Below, one piece after another: positions 15,765-24,411 of a stretch of DNA of 64,000 nt. The translations under genes were made by a program, and so were the position numbers. The stretch comes from Kitasatospora gansuensis. Lineage in GTDB: Bacteria; Actinomycetota; Actinomycetes; Streptomycetales; Streptomycetaceae. How positions within the stretch are numbered: position 1 is the first letter of the stretch; the number at the start of each line of letters is the position of its first letter. The notes below the pieces were generated by a model. The model made no database searches. It worked only from the letters and a program-made list of their open reading frames with translations, and had not been told where the DNA came from. The DNA lies in NCBI RefSeq assembly GCF_014203705.1, contig NZ_JACHJR010000001.1:1-64000 (forward strand). Direction: 5' to 3'.

Positions 15765-16732
15765 GCCACGCCGCCGACGCCGACCCGCACCAGGACCGCG
15801 ACGACTCCCTGGCGCTGCTGTTCCCGTGCCGCCACCCGGCACTGTCCGAACCCAGCCGCACCGCCCTGACCCTGCGCGCAGTCGGCGGCCTGAGCACCTC
15901 CCAAATCGCCGCCGCCTTCCTCGCCCCCAAGGCAACCACGCCCCAGCGCATCAGCCACGCCAAACAGAGCCTCAAGACCTCCGCCACACCCCTGCGCATG
16001 CCGCAGCCAGCCGAGCAGGCCAAGCAGCTGGCAGCGGTGCTCCACGTGCTGTACCTGATCTTCAACGAGGGCTACACCGCCACCGACAGCACCGACCTGA
16101 CCCCACCCGCCCTGTCCACCGAAGCGATCCGGCTCACCCGCCTGCTGCACCACCTGCTGCCCGACCACACCGAAACGGCCGGGCTGCTGGCCCTGATGCT
16201 GCTCACCGACGCGCGCCGCCCCGCCCGCACCGGAGCCGACGGCGACCTGATGCCGCTCGCCGAGCAGGACCGCACCCGGTGGGACCGCCCTCTCATCGCG
16301 CAGGGCCTCGCCCTGATCGGCGACACCTTGCCCCGCGGACAGGTCGGCCCCTACCAGCTGCAGGCGGCCATCGCCGCCGTCCACGACGAGGCCGAGCACG
16401 TCGACGCCACCGACTGGCCGCAGATCCTCGCCCTCTACGACCTGCTGGAACTCCTCGCGCCGAACCCGATGGTCACCCTCAACCGCGCGGTGGCCGTCGC
16501 CATGGTGCACGGACCCGCCGCCGGGCTCGACCTGCTGGCCGCACTGGAATCCGACCGCCGCACGGCCCGCCACCACCGCCTGCTCGCCAGCCGCGCCCAC
16601 TTCCTGGAACAGCTCGGCGACCACCACGCAGCCGCCCACGCCTACCGCGAGGCAGCCCGCCGCACCACCAGCGCACCGGAACGACGCCACCTCACCACCC
16701 GCGCGGCCCGTCTGACTCCCGGACAGGACTGA
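15479..16732 (+). CDS. ECF42-type sigma factor with C-terminal TPR-like (DUF6596) region; start codon altered
   Basis: About 417 residues. Sigma region 2 reads 'EDPLRELAPQVLGALIRRYG', 'VFDTCQDAIQEALPATALQR', 'DNPRGWLVTIASHRLVDQVR'. Region 4 is 'AVGGLSTSQIAAAFLAPKAT' with 'TPQRISHAKQSL'. The long C-terminus 'VLHVLYLIFNEGYTATDSTD' through 'NPMVTLNRAVAVAMVHGPAA' is the DUF6596/TPR-like part typical of ECF42, and the upstream YCII gene is the classic partner. There is no ATG/GTG in frame until 15683, which would delete region 2. GCG at 15479 sits exactly where GTG is expected. Function if translated: redirecting RNA polymerase; the signal is unknown. Confidence 0.85.
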   Translation, partial: ATGPPGAEDPLRELAPQVLGALIRRYGVFDTCQDAIQEALPATALQRPTQGTPDNPRGWLVTIASHRLVDQVRSEQARRRREERTALATPQAEQLSHAADADPHQDRDDSLALLFPCRHPALSEPSRTALTLRAVGGLSTSQIAAAFLAPKATTPQRISHAKQSLKTSATPLRMPQPAEQAKQLAAVLHVLYLIFNEGYTATDSTDLTPPALSTEAIRLTRLLHHLLPDHTETAGLLALMLLTDARRPARTGADGDLMPLAEQDRTRWDRPLIAQGLALIGDTLPRGQVGPYQLQAAIAAVHDEAEHVDATDWPQILALYDLLELLAPNPMVTLNRAVAVAMVHGPAAGLDLLAALESDRRTARHHRLLASRAHFLEQLGDHHAAAHAYREAARRTTSAPERRHLTTRAARLTPGQD

Positions 16733-16774
16733 CCCGCCAAGCCGGACCGCCGACGGAGCCCGGGGCACGACCGC

Positions 16775-17584
16775 TCACGCGGTCTTCAGCTTGTCCTGGA
16801 AGGCCGAGTAGTCGATGACGGTGTCGGCCGGGGGCGCCTGGACGGTGACGGGCTTGTCGAAGTCGCTCAGGTTCATGTGGTTGCTCCCGGGGCTGTCGGT
16901 GCGCTCGACCTTGACCAGGTAGGGCTTGCCCTCGGTGGCGATGTACATCGTGCTCTTCACACCCTCGGCGTCGGTGGCGACGAGGGTGAAGGTCTTGATC
17001 CCGTTGGTGATGCCCATGGCGCCCTTGGTGTAGGTGTTCGGGCTGTCGTCGTCCTTGGCGATGGCGTCGACCAGGTCGCACATCGAGGCCGTCTGCTTCA
17101 CCGTCGCGTCGTCCTGGCCGCCGGTGAGGTAACGCCCCTTGAACAGCTCCGCGGCCATCGCGCCGGCCTTCGCCCCGCCCGTCTGGGTGGCGATGCTCTT
17201 CCAGAAGGCGGCGTCCGGCTTGAGCCAGACCTGGGTGCTGGTGCGCAGGAGGTCGACCTGCCCCGTGGCGGGGACCCTGACGCTGCCCGCGCAGTTGCCC
17301 TTCTTGTCCGCGGCCAGCTGCAGCGTGGTCATGCCGCCGCCGCTGCTGACGCTTCCCTCGATCTTGACGGACGCCAGCTGGGCCATGGCGGCCTGCGCCT
17401 GCTTGGCGATGTCGGCGCCGCTGAGGGTGTCGACCGCGAGGCCCTGCGCCGCCGGGCCGCCGGCCGACTCCGAGGGGGTGACGGTCGCCGCGGCGGCCGG
17501 CTTGCGGTCTTCGCTGCACGCGGTGGCCGTCGCCGCCAGGGACAGGCACAGGACGGCGATGGAGGCAAGGCGCTTGGACGGCAT
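16775..17584 (-). CDS. Secreted lipoprotein, LppX/LprG-like fold probable
   Basis: A 269-residue protein with a lipoprotein signal: MPSKRLASIAVLCLSLAATA followed by TACSED, the Cys being the lipidation site at residue 23. The mature part reads 'IAKQAQAAMAQLASVKIEGS', 'VDLLRTSTQVWLKPDAAFWK', 'SMCDLVDAIAKDDDSPNTYT', 'YIATEGKPYLVKVERTDSPG' and ends 'VIDYSAFQDKLKTA'. Alternating strands with a periodic Thr/Ser-x-V pattern resemble actinobacterial LppX/LprAFG-type lipid-binding lipoproteins. Probably anchored to the outer face of the membrane. Downstream it converges with the sigma factor gene. Confidence 0.8.
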   Translation of the reverse strand: MPSKRLASIAVLCLSLAATATACSEDRKPAAAATVTPSESAGGPAAQGLAVDTLSGADIAKQAQAAMAQLASVKIEGSVSSGGGMTTLQLAADKKGNCAGSVRVPATGQVDLLRTSTQVWLKPDAAFWKSIATQTGGAKAGAMAAELFKGRYLTGGQDDATVKQTASMCDLVDAIAKDDDSPNTYTKGAMGITNGIKTFTLVATDAEGVKSTMYIATEGKPYLVKVERTDSPGSNHMNLSDFDKPVTVQAPPADTVIDYSAFQDKLKTA

Positions 17585-17883
17585 GGACTCAAATCCTGAT
17601 CTCTGAATGCGGGACGGACCCGTGGTGAGGTCACGGCCCGCGAAGGCGGGCCACGTGAAGAGTGAGGGTGGGGCTGGTGCGCGGGTCAGCCGAGCAGCGG
17701 GTCGAGGACCTCGGCGCGAGCGGGATCGGGCGCGACGGTAGGACAGCGCCCCGACCATCCTCACCCACGAGTTCGCATACGACCCTCCGGGGAGGGTGCA
17801 TCGTGACGAACACCGCACGCCCGCAGGCTCCGTACGGGGACGGCCCGTTCGGTCCGGCGCGAGTACCCGGTGGTGATCCCCCG
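17585..17883. other. Intergenic stretch upstream of the lipoprotein
   Basis: No supported gene in about 300 bases. A short plus-strand frame from a GTG at 17803 (VTNTARPQAPYGDGPFGPAR) lacks a ribosome site and quickly overlaps the opposite gene. This stretch should hold the lipoprotein promoter, but no clear -35/-10 pair was found. Confidence 0.4.
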
Positions 17884-18324
17884 TCAGCGGCGGCCGGTGG
17901 ACAGGACGAGGAGGAACTGGCCACCGCCCGCCTCGATGTCGGCGGTCACCGGCAGGCCGGGCACCAGCCGGGAGAAGCGGTCCACCAGCCAGTCCGCCGC
18001 CTCCTGGGCGTCCTTCCTGGTCGGGCAGCGGCCCACCATCTCGCGGCCGCCCTTGCGCTCCAGCCGGCCCGCGACCGTGATCAGCGGCGCGGGCTCCACC
18101 ACGTACAGACGCTCCGGCCAGGCGATGACCACCTTGACCGCGCCCTTGCGGGTGTTGCAGCCGCGGTGCGCGAGCCGCTCGGCGATCTTGGCCTTCCGGT
18201 CGGCGGTCCGGCTGTCGACGCTCGGGCCCCGCGGGTCGTTCACCGACTCGTCCGGGTCGACCGGCTCGTCGCACACCCAGCACCGCCAGCCGTCACGCTC
18301 GGCCACATCATCAAGGAGACTCAT
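17884..18324 (-). CDS. HNH-like zinc-motif protein, 146 residues
   Basis: Begins MSLLDDVAERDGWRCWVCDE and continues 'PVDPDESVNDPRGPSVDSRT', then 'AERLAHRGCNTRKGAVKVVI'. The 'W.C..C.......ND...P........L.H..CN..K' layout is that of an HNH/zinc-finger domain, but the catalytic His-Asn-His triad looks incomplete. A second half, 'VEPAPLITVAGRLERKGGRE' and 'QEAADWLVDRFSRLVPGLPV', forms a small alpha/beta region. A conserved actinobacterial type of unknown function; nuclease activity is doubtful. Confidence 0.7.
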   Translation of the reverse strand: MSLLDDVAERDGWRCWVCDEPVDPDESVNDPRGPSVDSRTADRKAKIAERLAHRGCNTRKGAVKVVIAWPERLYVVEPAPLITVAGRLERKGGREMVGRCPTRKDAQEAADWLVDRFSRLVPGLPVTADIEAGGGQFLLVLSTGRR

Positions 18325-18477
18325 CCGGGCAAACTAGCCTGCCCGGCCGCCACCGCGCACACCAGGGCCTCGGCACCCGCCCCGGAAGGTACTCGCCGAG
18401 GCAGCGGCCGCAGCCGCCCGTACGGCCCGCAGGCGGCCGGGCGTCGCGCCGCGCACGTCACCGGGCGCGACGGCAGT

Positions 18478-18509
18478 GGGCCCCACCCGTCCGGGGACGG
18501 GTGGGGCCC
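18478..18509 (-). terminator. Hairpin terminator after the ricin-type lectin gene
   Basis: A perfect 15-bp inverted repeat, GGGCCCCACCCGTCC (18478-18492) and its complement (18495-18509), with only two bases between. It lies 23 bases beyond the lectin stop. There is no long U-run, as usual in high-GC actinobacteria. Confidence 0.75.
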
Positions 18510-18532
18510 GGTGTCGGGTTGTTGACGGTGGG

Positions 18533-19141
18533 TCAGTTGAAGATCCACCGCTGGTTGTCCCAGCCGTTGCGGTCCCAGAGCTGGACCCTGGTGCCGTCGC
18601 GGGGGATGGTGTTGGCGTCCGCGTCCAGGACCCGGTTGTTCTTCAGGGTCTGCAGGGTGGTGCCGTTCCAGATCCAGATCTGGTTGTCCCAGCCGTTGCA
18701 GTCCCAGAGCTGGACCTTGGTGCCGTTGCCGTTGATGGTGCCCAGGTCCGCGTCCAGGCAGCGGTAGTTCTTCTCCGTCTGGATCTTGTAGTAGCCGACC
18801 GGCTGCCCCGGCGCCGGCGTCCAGATCCAGGTCTGGTTGCTCCAACCGTTGCAGCCCCAGAGCTGCACCCTGGTGCCGTTGCCGCCGATGGTGCCCAGGT
18901 CCGCGTCCAGACACTGGCCGCCATTGCCGTTGGTGAGACGGGTGGTGCGGTAGCTGGCGGCCAGCGACGGCGCCGCCGTGCTGCCCACGCCCGGCGGGGC
19001 GGCGGCGCTGACCGCCTCGGCCTGCAGGCTGCCGTCGGCGGCTGCCGGGGCAGCAGCCCCGGCGGTGGTGCCGGCCGCGAGGGCCAGGGAGAGGGTGCTG
19101 ATACCGGTCGCGATGCCGAGGCCGATCCGGAGTCTGGTCAT
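18533..19141 (-). CDS. Secreted ricin-type beta-trefoil lectin-domain protein
   Basis: A 202-residue protein. The signal peptide is MTRLRIGLGIATGISTLSLA with LAAGTTAGAAAPAAA behind it. The mature part is one ricin B-type beta-trefoil with three clear subdomains: 'QCLDADLGTIGGNGTRVQLW', 'RCLDADLGTINGNGTKVQLW' and 'RVLDADANTIPRDGTRVQLW'. Each is followed by 'C(R)NGW.NQ.WI', the QxW-like core. No catalytic domain is attached, so this is a stand-alone secreted carbohydrate-binding protein. In the third repeat the paired Cys are replaced (V and R), losing that disulphide. GTGAGG precedes the ATG. Confidence 0.9.
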   Translation of the reverse strand: MTRLRIGLGIATGISTLSLALAAGTTAGAAAPAAADGSLQAEAVSAAAPPGVGSTAAPSLAASYRTTRLTNGNGGQCLDADLGTIGGNGTRVQLWGCNGWSNQTWIWTPAPGQPVGYYKIQTEKNYRCLDADLGTINGNGTKVQLWDCNGWDNQIWIWNGTTLQTLKNNRVLDADANTIPRDGTRVQLWDRNGWDNQRWIFN

Positions 19142-19621
19142 CTGTGCCTCACTTCGTCTGTCGTGCCCTTGTGTTCGCCTGCAGCCCGGGGCAGGCGCAT
19201 CCACCCGTGAAGAGCGGGTTGACGTCGGCGGTGCCTGCGGCTGCCCCCTTGGGCTGCTCCTCCACGGTAGGAGCGGGCGGGGCGGGCCCACATGAGCCCG
19301 TGGTCCCGTCCTGGTCCCGGGACCTGCGGGCCCGGTCCCAGACCGACGACAGCGCCGCGGTCCCCGGCGCCCGCGCGGGTTTGACGGGCCGTCAGTGAGG
19401 CGCGCGGCCCGCAGACCGGGGCGGGGCCCTGACGCGGGATCAGGCACGGCCGGAGGCGGAGCGCCGCCGCGGGCATACCGACGGCGGGGGTGTGTGGTGC
19501 AGGCCTGTCTCCCGCACGGACACCGGGCCGCGGTTCCGGCAGGACCCAGTACGCGGGCGGTGCCTACGATGGATGGGCGTGGCCGCGAGCGATCTTCTCT
19601 GCCCGGAGGGAGAGTCCGCTC

Positions 19622-20431
19622 ATGCCCGCACACCGAGTCCACCCCGATGTCGGCGTCCTCAGTGACTGCCTCGAAGTGCCGGGGATCGGCTACATCCCCG
19701 TCAACGCGTTCGTGCTCCACGCCGCCCAGCCCGTCGTCGTCGACACCGGCCTGGGACTCCCGGACCGCGATTTCCTGACCGCGCTCAGCGCCGAACTCGA
19801 CCCCGCCGACGTACGGTGGATCTGGCTTACCCACCCCGACCGCGACCACACCGGCGGGATCTTCGCCCTGCTGGAGGCCGCACCACGAGCGCGCGTGGTG
19901 ACCACGTTCATCGGCGCCGGGATCATGTCCTCGGAGCGCCCGCTGCCGATGGAGCGCCTCTACCTCCTCAACCCCGGACAGTCCCTGGACGTCGGCGACC
20001 GCACCCTCACCGCGTTCCGGCCCCCGCTGTTCGACAACCCGGCCACCGTCGGCTTCTTCGACGACCGCACCGGGGCCTGCTTCAGCTCCGACTGCTTCGG
20101 CGGACCCATGCCCAGCGCCGAACTGGCCCAGGGCCCGGACGCCCGCCACCTCGCCGCGGACGGCCTGCGCGAAGCACAGGTGCTGTGGGCGAGCGTGGAC
20201 AGCCCCTGGGTGGAGACCGCCGACCCGAACAAATTCCGGCACAGCTGGCAGCTGCTGCGCGAGCGGGCACCCGAACTGGTGCTCTCGACGCACCTTCCGG
20301 CAGCTCCCGGCATCACCGGACCGATGATCGACACGCTCAGCGCCGTCGCCGGCCTCGCCCCGTTCGTCGGGCCCGACCAGGCCGCGCTGGAACAGATGCT
20401 CGCCAGGTTCGAACCCTCGAGCCTGCCCTGA
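19622..20431 (+). CDS. Metallo-beta-lactamase-fold hydrolase with HxDxDH motif
   Basis: A 269-residue MBL-fold protein. 'PVVVDTGLGL' is the first strand pair and 'WIWLTHPDRDHTGGIFAL' the metal motif: H-P-D-R-D-H, with Asp in place of the second His. 'FSSDCFGG' supplies the bridging Asp region, and a late 'LVLSTHLPAAPG' gives the last His. The Asp substitution recalls di-iron flavodiiron-type centres (HxExD) more than zinc lactamases, so metal and reaction may differ from the usual. The ATG at 19622 is preceded by GGAGGGAG at about 10 bases. Confidence 0.85.
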   Translation: MPAHRVHPDVGVLSDCLEVPGIGYIPVNAFVLHAAQPVVVDTGLGLPDRDFLTALSAELDPADVRWIWLTHPDRDHTGGIFALLEAAPRARVVTTFIGAGIMSSERPLPMERLYLLNPGQSLDVGDRTLTAFRPPLFDNPATVGFFDDRTGACFSSDCFGGPMPSAELAQGPDARHLAADGLREAQVLWASVDSPWVETADPNKFRHSWQLLRERAPELVLSTHLPAAPGITGPMIDTLSAVAGLAPFVGPDQAALEQMLARFEPSSLP

Positions 20432-20432
20432 G

Positions 20433-20522
20433 GCGTGCGGGCACACCGTGAACCGTTCCTGGCCACCGACTCCCGGCTGGCCCGGAAGGTCCACGGCCCG
20501 GTGAAGGCCCGTTTCGCCTGAG
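20433..20522 (+). pseudogene. Short remnant downstream of the MBL gene
   Basis: A reading frame right after the MBL stop gives 'VRAHREPFLATDSRLARKVH' and GPVKARFA before a stop. It has ordinary protein composition but no ribosome site and only about 29 codons. Possibly the leftover 3' end of another gene. The remaining spacer to 20632 shows nothing. Confidence 0.2.
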
Positions 20523-20632
20523 CACACCCCGGCACCCTGTTGACGCCGCGTCGGCCCCGGTCGCGGCCGGGGAGACACTGCATCGCCGCGTCGGCGCCGT
20601 ACGGTGACCCCCGGGAGACCGGGGCGGGACGG

Positions 20633-21163
20633 TCAGGGACGGCCCCGCGCCGAGGACTGTGCCGCGGGTTCGTGGCCGTCGGTGAGGACCACGGTGGTGC
20701 CCGTGCGGTGGGCGCGCCACAGGGAGGCGAACCAGGCGAGCTGCTGCGGCTGAAGGAAGGGCAGCCACTGGTCATGGGTGCGCCAGGCGAAAGCGTCGTG
20801 CTCGGAGCTGAGCCGCACCTCATGGCCCACGGGCAACGCCGGGGCGTCGAACGCGAAGTCGATGACGGGCGGCCAGCCGCCCGCGGCGGCACGGTAGTCG
20901 ACCGCCAGCGGCCGCAGCAGTCGCCCGGACAGGTGGATACCGGTCTCCTCCGCCGTCTCACGCCGCGCGGCGGCCAGCGGGTTCTCACCAAGGTCGCCGA
21001 GCCCGCCAGGCAGCTGCCACCACGCCGGATGGCCGGGGTAGGCCCGGGCCTGATGCAGCATCAGGACGCGGCCGGCCTCGTCGGTGAGCAGCACGGTGGC
21101 GGACAGCGCGTGGGGTGGCAGGGTCGCGGCAAAGTCGGCCGGAGCGAGAGCGGGGCTGGTCAT
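20633..21163 (-). CDS. Nudix hydrolase
   Basis: A 176-residue Nudix protein. The Nudix box is complete: 'GLGDLGENPLAAARRETAEE' followed by TGI, matching G-x5-E-x7-R-E-U-x-E-E-x-G-U. The preceding strands 'LSATVLLTDEAGRVLMLHQA' and 'YPGHPAWWQLPGG' are typical. It hydrolyses a nucleoside-diphosphate-linked substrate with Mg2+; which one cannot be told. The ATG at 21163 is chosen because it starts the domain. Weak ribosome site. Confidence 0.85.
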   Translation of the reverse strand: MTSPALAPADFAATLPPHALSATVLLTDEAGRVLMLHQARAYPGHPAWWQLPGGLGDLGENPLAAARRETAEETGIHLSGRLLRPLAVDYRAAAGGWPPVIDFAFDAPALPVGHEVRLSSEHDAFAWRTHDQWLPFLQPQQLAWFASLWRAHRTGTTVVLTDGHEPAAQSSARGRP

Positions 21164-21350
21164 CGCGGGGCCTGGCGCGGGCGGCGGGGGTGGGGGCTCG
21201 GGAAGGTCGTCACCCCCGCTCCCTGCCCACCGGCCCGGCGCGGCCAACCCGCCATCACCCGAACGGCCCACCCGCCCGCACCCGGCCCTCTCCTGACTCC
21301 TCGTCAGCGGCCGGGAGCCGGGCGGGGCGCTGGCGAGGCGGGGTGGTGTT

Positions 21351-22682
21351 CTACTGCGGGGGTTTCGCGCCGGTCAGGGCCCAGCGGACGTCGACGAAGC
21401 CGCTCTGCTGCTCGGTGAGGCGGCCGTCCCGGACCTGCTGGAAGGTCACCCAGGTGTTGGTGAGGCGCGGCGACTCGGCGGTGGGCAGCATGTCGTTCTG
21501 CCCCCAGCTCAGCGGCGGGGTGACGCCGCCGGTGTCGATCGAGTCGCCGCTGTCCAGCTGCGCGCGCAGGCCCTTGGCGGTGAGCTGCCCACCGGCGGAG
21601 GAGATCCGCTCCACCGCCTGCAGAAAGGCCTGGTAGGCGACCCAGGTGGTCTGGACGGCGAGGTCGGTGGTGTCGATCGGCCCCGCGCCCGAGGCGGGCG
21701 CGCTGCGGGCGGTGGCGCGCAGGTCGTCCCAGGCCTTCGAACTCTCGGGCGGGAACCAGCCGGTGGCCAGCGAACCGTTCAGCGGGCTGCCGGCGCCGCC
21801 GGTGGAATCGATGACCCCCTGGTGGACACTGCCCACCACCGAGGCCAGCTGGGTACGCCGGGGACCGGCGGCGCGGTAGGCGTCCAGCAGGAGCAAGGTC
21901 TGCTCCGGGCCCAGCGCCGCCGTCACGCAGCCGCCCGTCCGGTCCTCACCGATCGCCTTGCGCACCGGGGCGGCCATCTGGGCGGCGTCGGCGCGCTCTG
22001 GCACGGTGACGTCGGTGAGTCTGATGCCGGCCGGGGCCAGGGCGGCGGCGAGGTAGCGGGTGAGGGTGTCACCGTTACCGGTGTCGGGACGGACCAGGGT
22101 AACCGTCCTGCAGCCGAACGCCGCCAGCTGACGGCCACTGCCGGCGATCAGGGCCGGAGTGCCGCCGGCCACCGGATAGGACAGCGGACTGCTGAACTCC
22201 GCCCCGGAGACACCGTACCCGCCGAGGTAGGGGATGCCGGCCGCGCCCAGGACCGGCATGAACGTGTCACCGAACTGGCTGTACGAGCCGATCACCGCGA
22301 TCGCGTGAGCGTCCACCGCCTGATGGGCACAGGCGGCCGCGCCGGCGGCGGTGTTGTGCTCGTTGCAGGTGAGGACCTTCAGCTGCCGGCCGGCCCGGCC
22401 GCCCTTGGCGTTGACGTCGCGGCCGATCTGCTCGGCCAGGGCCGTTACGCCGGGGCGGTCGGTGGAACCGGTACCCGCGGGAGCCCACGTCATCACCGTC
22501 AACGCACCCGCACTCTCGTCACCCGCCGCACCGGCCGCACCACCGCAGCCCGCTGCGGCCAGCAGCACCACCGGCAGCAAGGCGGCCGCCGCGGCCCCGG
22601 CCCGGCGGCGGGCCGGGGCTCCCCCGCCCGTACGGCGCCCTCCGGCACACTCCCCCGGATACGCCGCGGTCCCCCTGCTCAT
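21351..22682 (-). CDS. ABC-type branched-chain amino-acid-like substrate-binding lipoprotein
   Basis: 443 residues. After a basic n-region, 'AALLPVVLLAAAGCGGAAGA' is a lipobox with the Cys at about residue 42. The mature protein has the type I periplasmic-binding (LivJ-like) fold: 'VTALAEQIGRDVNAKGGRAG', 'HQAVDAHAIAVIGSYSQFGD', 'PVLGAAGIPYLGGYGVSGAE' and 'DDLRATARSAPASGAGPIDT'. It should bind a small ligand at the cell surface. No permease or ATPase gene is adjacent, so this is an orphan binding protein, possibly a sensor. The frame is open further upstream, but the ATG at 22682 has AGGAAG just ahead and starts a sensible signal peptide. Confidence 0.85.
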   Translation of the reverse strand: MSRGTAAYPGECAGGRRTGGGAPARRRAGAAAAALLPVVLLAAAGCGGAAGAAGDESAGALTVMTWAPAGTGSTDRPGVTALAEQIGRDVNAKGGRAGRQLKVLTCNEHNTAAGAAACAHQAVDAHAIAVIGSYSQFGDTFMPVLGAAGIPYLGGYGVSGAEFSSPLSYPVAGGTPALIAGSGRQLAAFGCRTVTLVRPDTGNGDTLTRYLAAALAPAGIRLTDVTVPERADAAQMAAPVRKAIGEDRTGGCVTAALGPEQTLLLLDAYRAAGPRRTQLASVVGSVHQGVIDSTGGAGSPLNGSLATGWFPPESSKAWDDLRATARSAPASGAGPIDTTDLAVQTTWVAYQAFLQAVERISSAGGQLTAKGLRAQLDSGDSIDTGGVTPPLSWGQNDMLPTAESPRLTNTWVTFQQVRDGRLTEQQSGFVDVRWALTGAKPPQ

Positions 22683-22902
22683 ACTTCCTGCCCTCGCTGC
22701 ACATGACCTCACGGCGCGGGCCCGCGCCCGCCTCGGCTGCCAGCCAAACGCCACCGCCGCACGGCCAGGCGGACGGCGCGCGAACACCGGGCGCACGCCC
22801 CTGTAACAACAGGGTCGAACACCCTGGTGAGCCGTCAGAACGACCGTCCGCCCGGACCGTTGCACCCCGCACGCCACGCCCGCCGTCCGGGCGGGCCGGG
22901 GC

Positions 22903-23769
22903 TTACCGGCGGAAGTGGTCGCGGTGCTCGTACAGGAAGGCGTCGAGGGTGCGGGGCGGGCGGCCCAGGACGCGCTCCACCGTGCCGGTGGGGCTCTCGG
23001 GGCGGGCGACGGCGAGCTGCTGGATCTCCGTGACGTGCTCGGCGAGCCAGAGCGGCATGCCGGCGCGGTGGACGAGGGTGTCGCGCAGCTCGCCGGGGGC
23101 GAGGTCGGTGTACCGGATTTGGCGGCCGGTCAGGGTGGAGAGGCGAGCGGCGAGTTCGGCATGGGAGAGCGCCTCGGGGCCGGTGAGGGTGTACGTACCG
23201 CCGACGAGGTCGGGCCGGGTGAGGGCGGCCGCGGCGACGTCGCCGATGTCACGGCAGTCCACGTACGTGCACCGGGCCTCGCCCATCGCGCCGAGGATGA
23301 CGCCCTGGGCGGCGGCGGGGGCCAGGCGCAGCAGGTTCTGCATGAACGCGTAGGGCCGCAGGACGGTGTGGGCCAGGCCGCTGGCGCGCAGGTGCTCCTC
23401 GATCGCGTGGTGTCCGCGGGAGACAGCCACCGGGGAGTCGGGTTCGGCGGCCGGGGCGGAGATCTTGACGATGTGTCCGATGCCGGCGCGGGCGGCGGTG
23501 TCGATGACGCGGGTCTCGAGTTCGGTCTGGTCGGGGCCGTTGGCCATGGCGAGGAACAGCTGACCGGCGCCCTCGAAGGCGGCAGCCAGGGACCGGGCGT
23601 CGGCGGCATCCGCGTAGCGGACCTCCGGCGGCGCGGTGTGCGGGTCGGTGGTGCCGGGGATCGGCCGCTCGGGGTTGCGGGTCAGAGCGCGGACGGGTGC
23701 GCCGAGTGCGAGGAGGCTGCGGAGCACGGCGTTGCCGGTGGCTCCGGTCGCTCCCATGACAACGATCAT
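22903..23769 (-). CDS. NmrA-like NAD(P)H-binding protein
   Basis: A 288-residue atypical SDR of the NmrA/QOR2-like group. The glycine motif is MIVVMGATGATGNAVLRSL and the cofactor-specificity loop 'VRALTRNPERP'. 'FLAMANGPDQTELETRVIDT' and 'AFMQNLLRLAPAAAQGVILG' follow, then 'GTYTLTGPEALSHAELAARL'. Such proteins act as redox-sensing regulators or NAD(P)H-dependent reductases. GAGGA precedes the ATG by seven bases. It lies 59 bases downstream of the membrane protein gene on the same strand, and the shared MarR-type operator suggests one MarR-controlled operon. Confidence 0.88.
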   Translation of the reverse strand: MIVVMGATGATGNAVLRSLLALGAPVRALTRNPERPIPGTTDPHTAPPEVRYADAADARSLAAAFEGAGQLFLAMANGPDQTELETRVIDTAARAGIGHIVKISAPAAEPDSPVAVSRGHHAIEEHLRASGLAHTVLRPYAFMQNLLRLAPAAAQGVILGAMGEARCTYVDCRDIGDVAAAALTRPDLVGGTYTLTGPEALSHAELAARLSTLTGRQIRYTDLAPGELRDTLVHRAGMPLWLAEHVTEIQQLAVARPESPTGTVERVLGRPPRTLDAFLYEHRDHFRR

Positions 23770-23828
23770 CGGGGTGTCCTCGTTTCCTGGGTTCTCTGAT
23801 GACTTCGTGGTGGTTTCGCGGCGACGGG

Positions 23829-24290
23829 TCACGGCCGGGCGGTGATGGTGGAGCGCCAGCGCAGGGTGACGACGGTGGTGGCCAGCGCCGCGGAGAGCGG
23901 CAGGTCGATGCGCAGGCGCTCCAGCCAGGCGGCGGCGGGCAGCGGCGTGTGGGCGGGCAGCCACTGGGCGGCGAACCATCCCAGCAGGGCCGCCGCACCG
24001 GTGGCGGCGACGGCGAGTACGGCGGTCAGGACGGCGCGCGGCACCGCGACGGTCCAGCGCCGCGGCACCGCGCCGCGCCGCAGCCAGGCCCCGACCAGGA
24101 ACGCCACCACCGCGGAGGCACCGGCGATGGAGGTGCAGGCCGCCACCGTCAGGTCCCGCTGCCCGGTGACCACACCGGCGGCGCCGGCCGTCAGCGCCGG
24201 CGCCGCGTAGGCGGTCAGCACCTCACGCCACAGGACGAACCGCCGCACCGCCGGGCGGCTCCTGCTCTCCTTGTCCTTCGTCGTGGGCAT
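23829..24290 (-). CDS. Small membrane protein, 153 residues
   Basis: After a basic cytosolic start (MPTTKDKESRSRPAVRRFVL) there are three to four hydrophobic helices. They are 'YAAPALTAGAAGVVTG', 'ACTSIAGASAVVAFLVGAWL', 'AVLTAVLAVAATGAAALLGW', and a final weaker one near 'LPLSAALATTVVTLRW'. GAAGAGG precedes the ATG. No family is recognised. It is the first gene of a probable operon with the NmrA gene, behind a MarR-type operator (24334-24349). Confidence 0.75.
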   Translation of the reverse strand: MPTTKDKESRSRPAVRRFVLWREVLTAYAAPALTAGAAGVVTGQRDLTVAACTSIAGASAVVAFLVGAWLRRGAVPRRWTVAVPRAVLTAVLAVAATGAAALLGWFAAQWLPAHTPLPAAAWLERLRIDLPLSAALATTVVTLRWRSTITARP

Positions 24291-24333
24291 ACCGGCCTCT
24301 TCTCTCTCGTGGGGCGGGTCTCCCTGCCCCACA

Positions 24334-24349
24334 TAATTAGGTGGCTAAC
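24334..24349 (-). promoter_or_regulatory. MarR-type operator ahead of the membrane-NmrA operon
   Basis: Minus-strand GTTAGCCACCTAATTA, containing TTAG-CCAC-CTAA. It matches the site upstream of the MarR gene itself (24936-24951) at 12 of 16 positions. It lies 44-59 bases before the membrane gene start in a locally AT-rich patch, where a repressor would act. Confidence 0.6.
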
Positions 24350-24411
24350 TATTGGTGCGTAAAAAAGGGCCCCACCCGGACGGCGGGGCCGGACGCGGGC
24401 CGAGAACGGAG

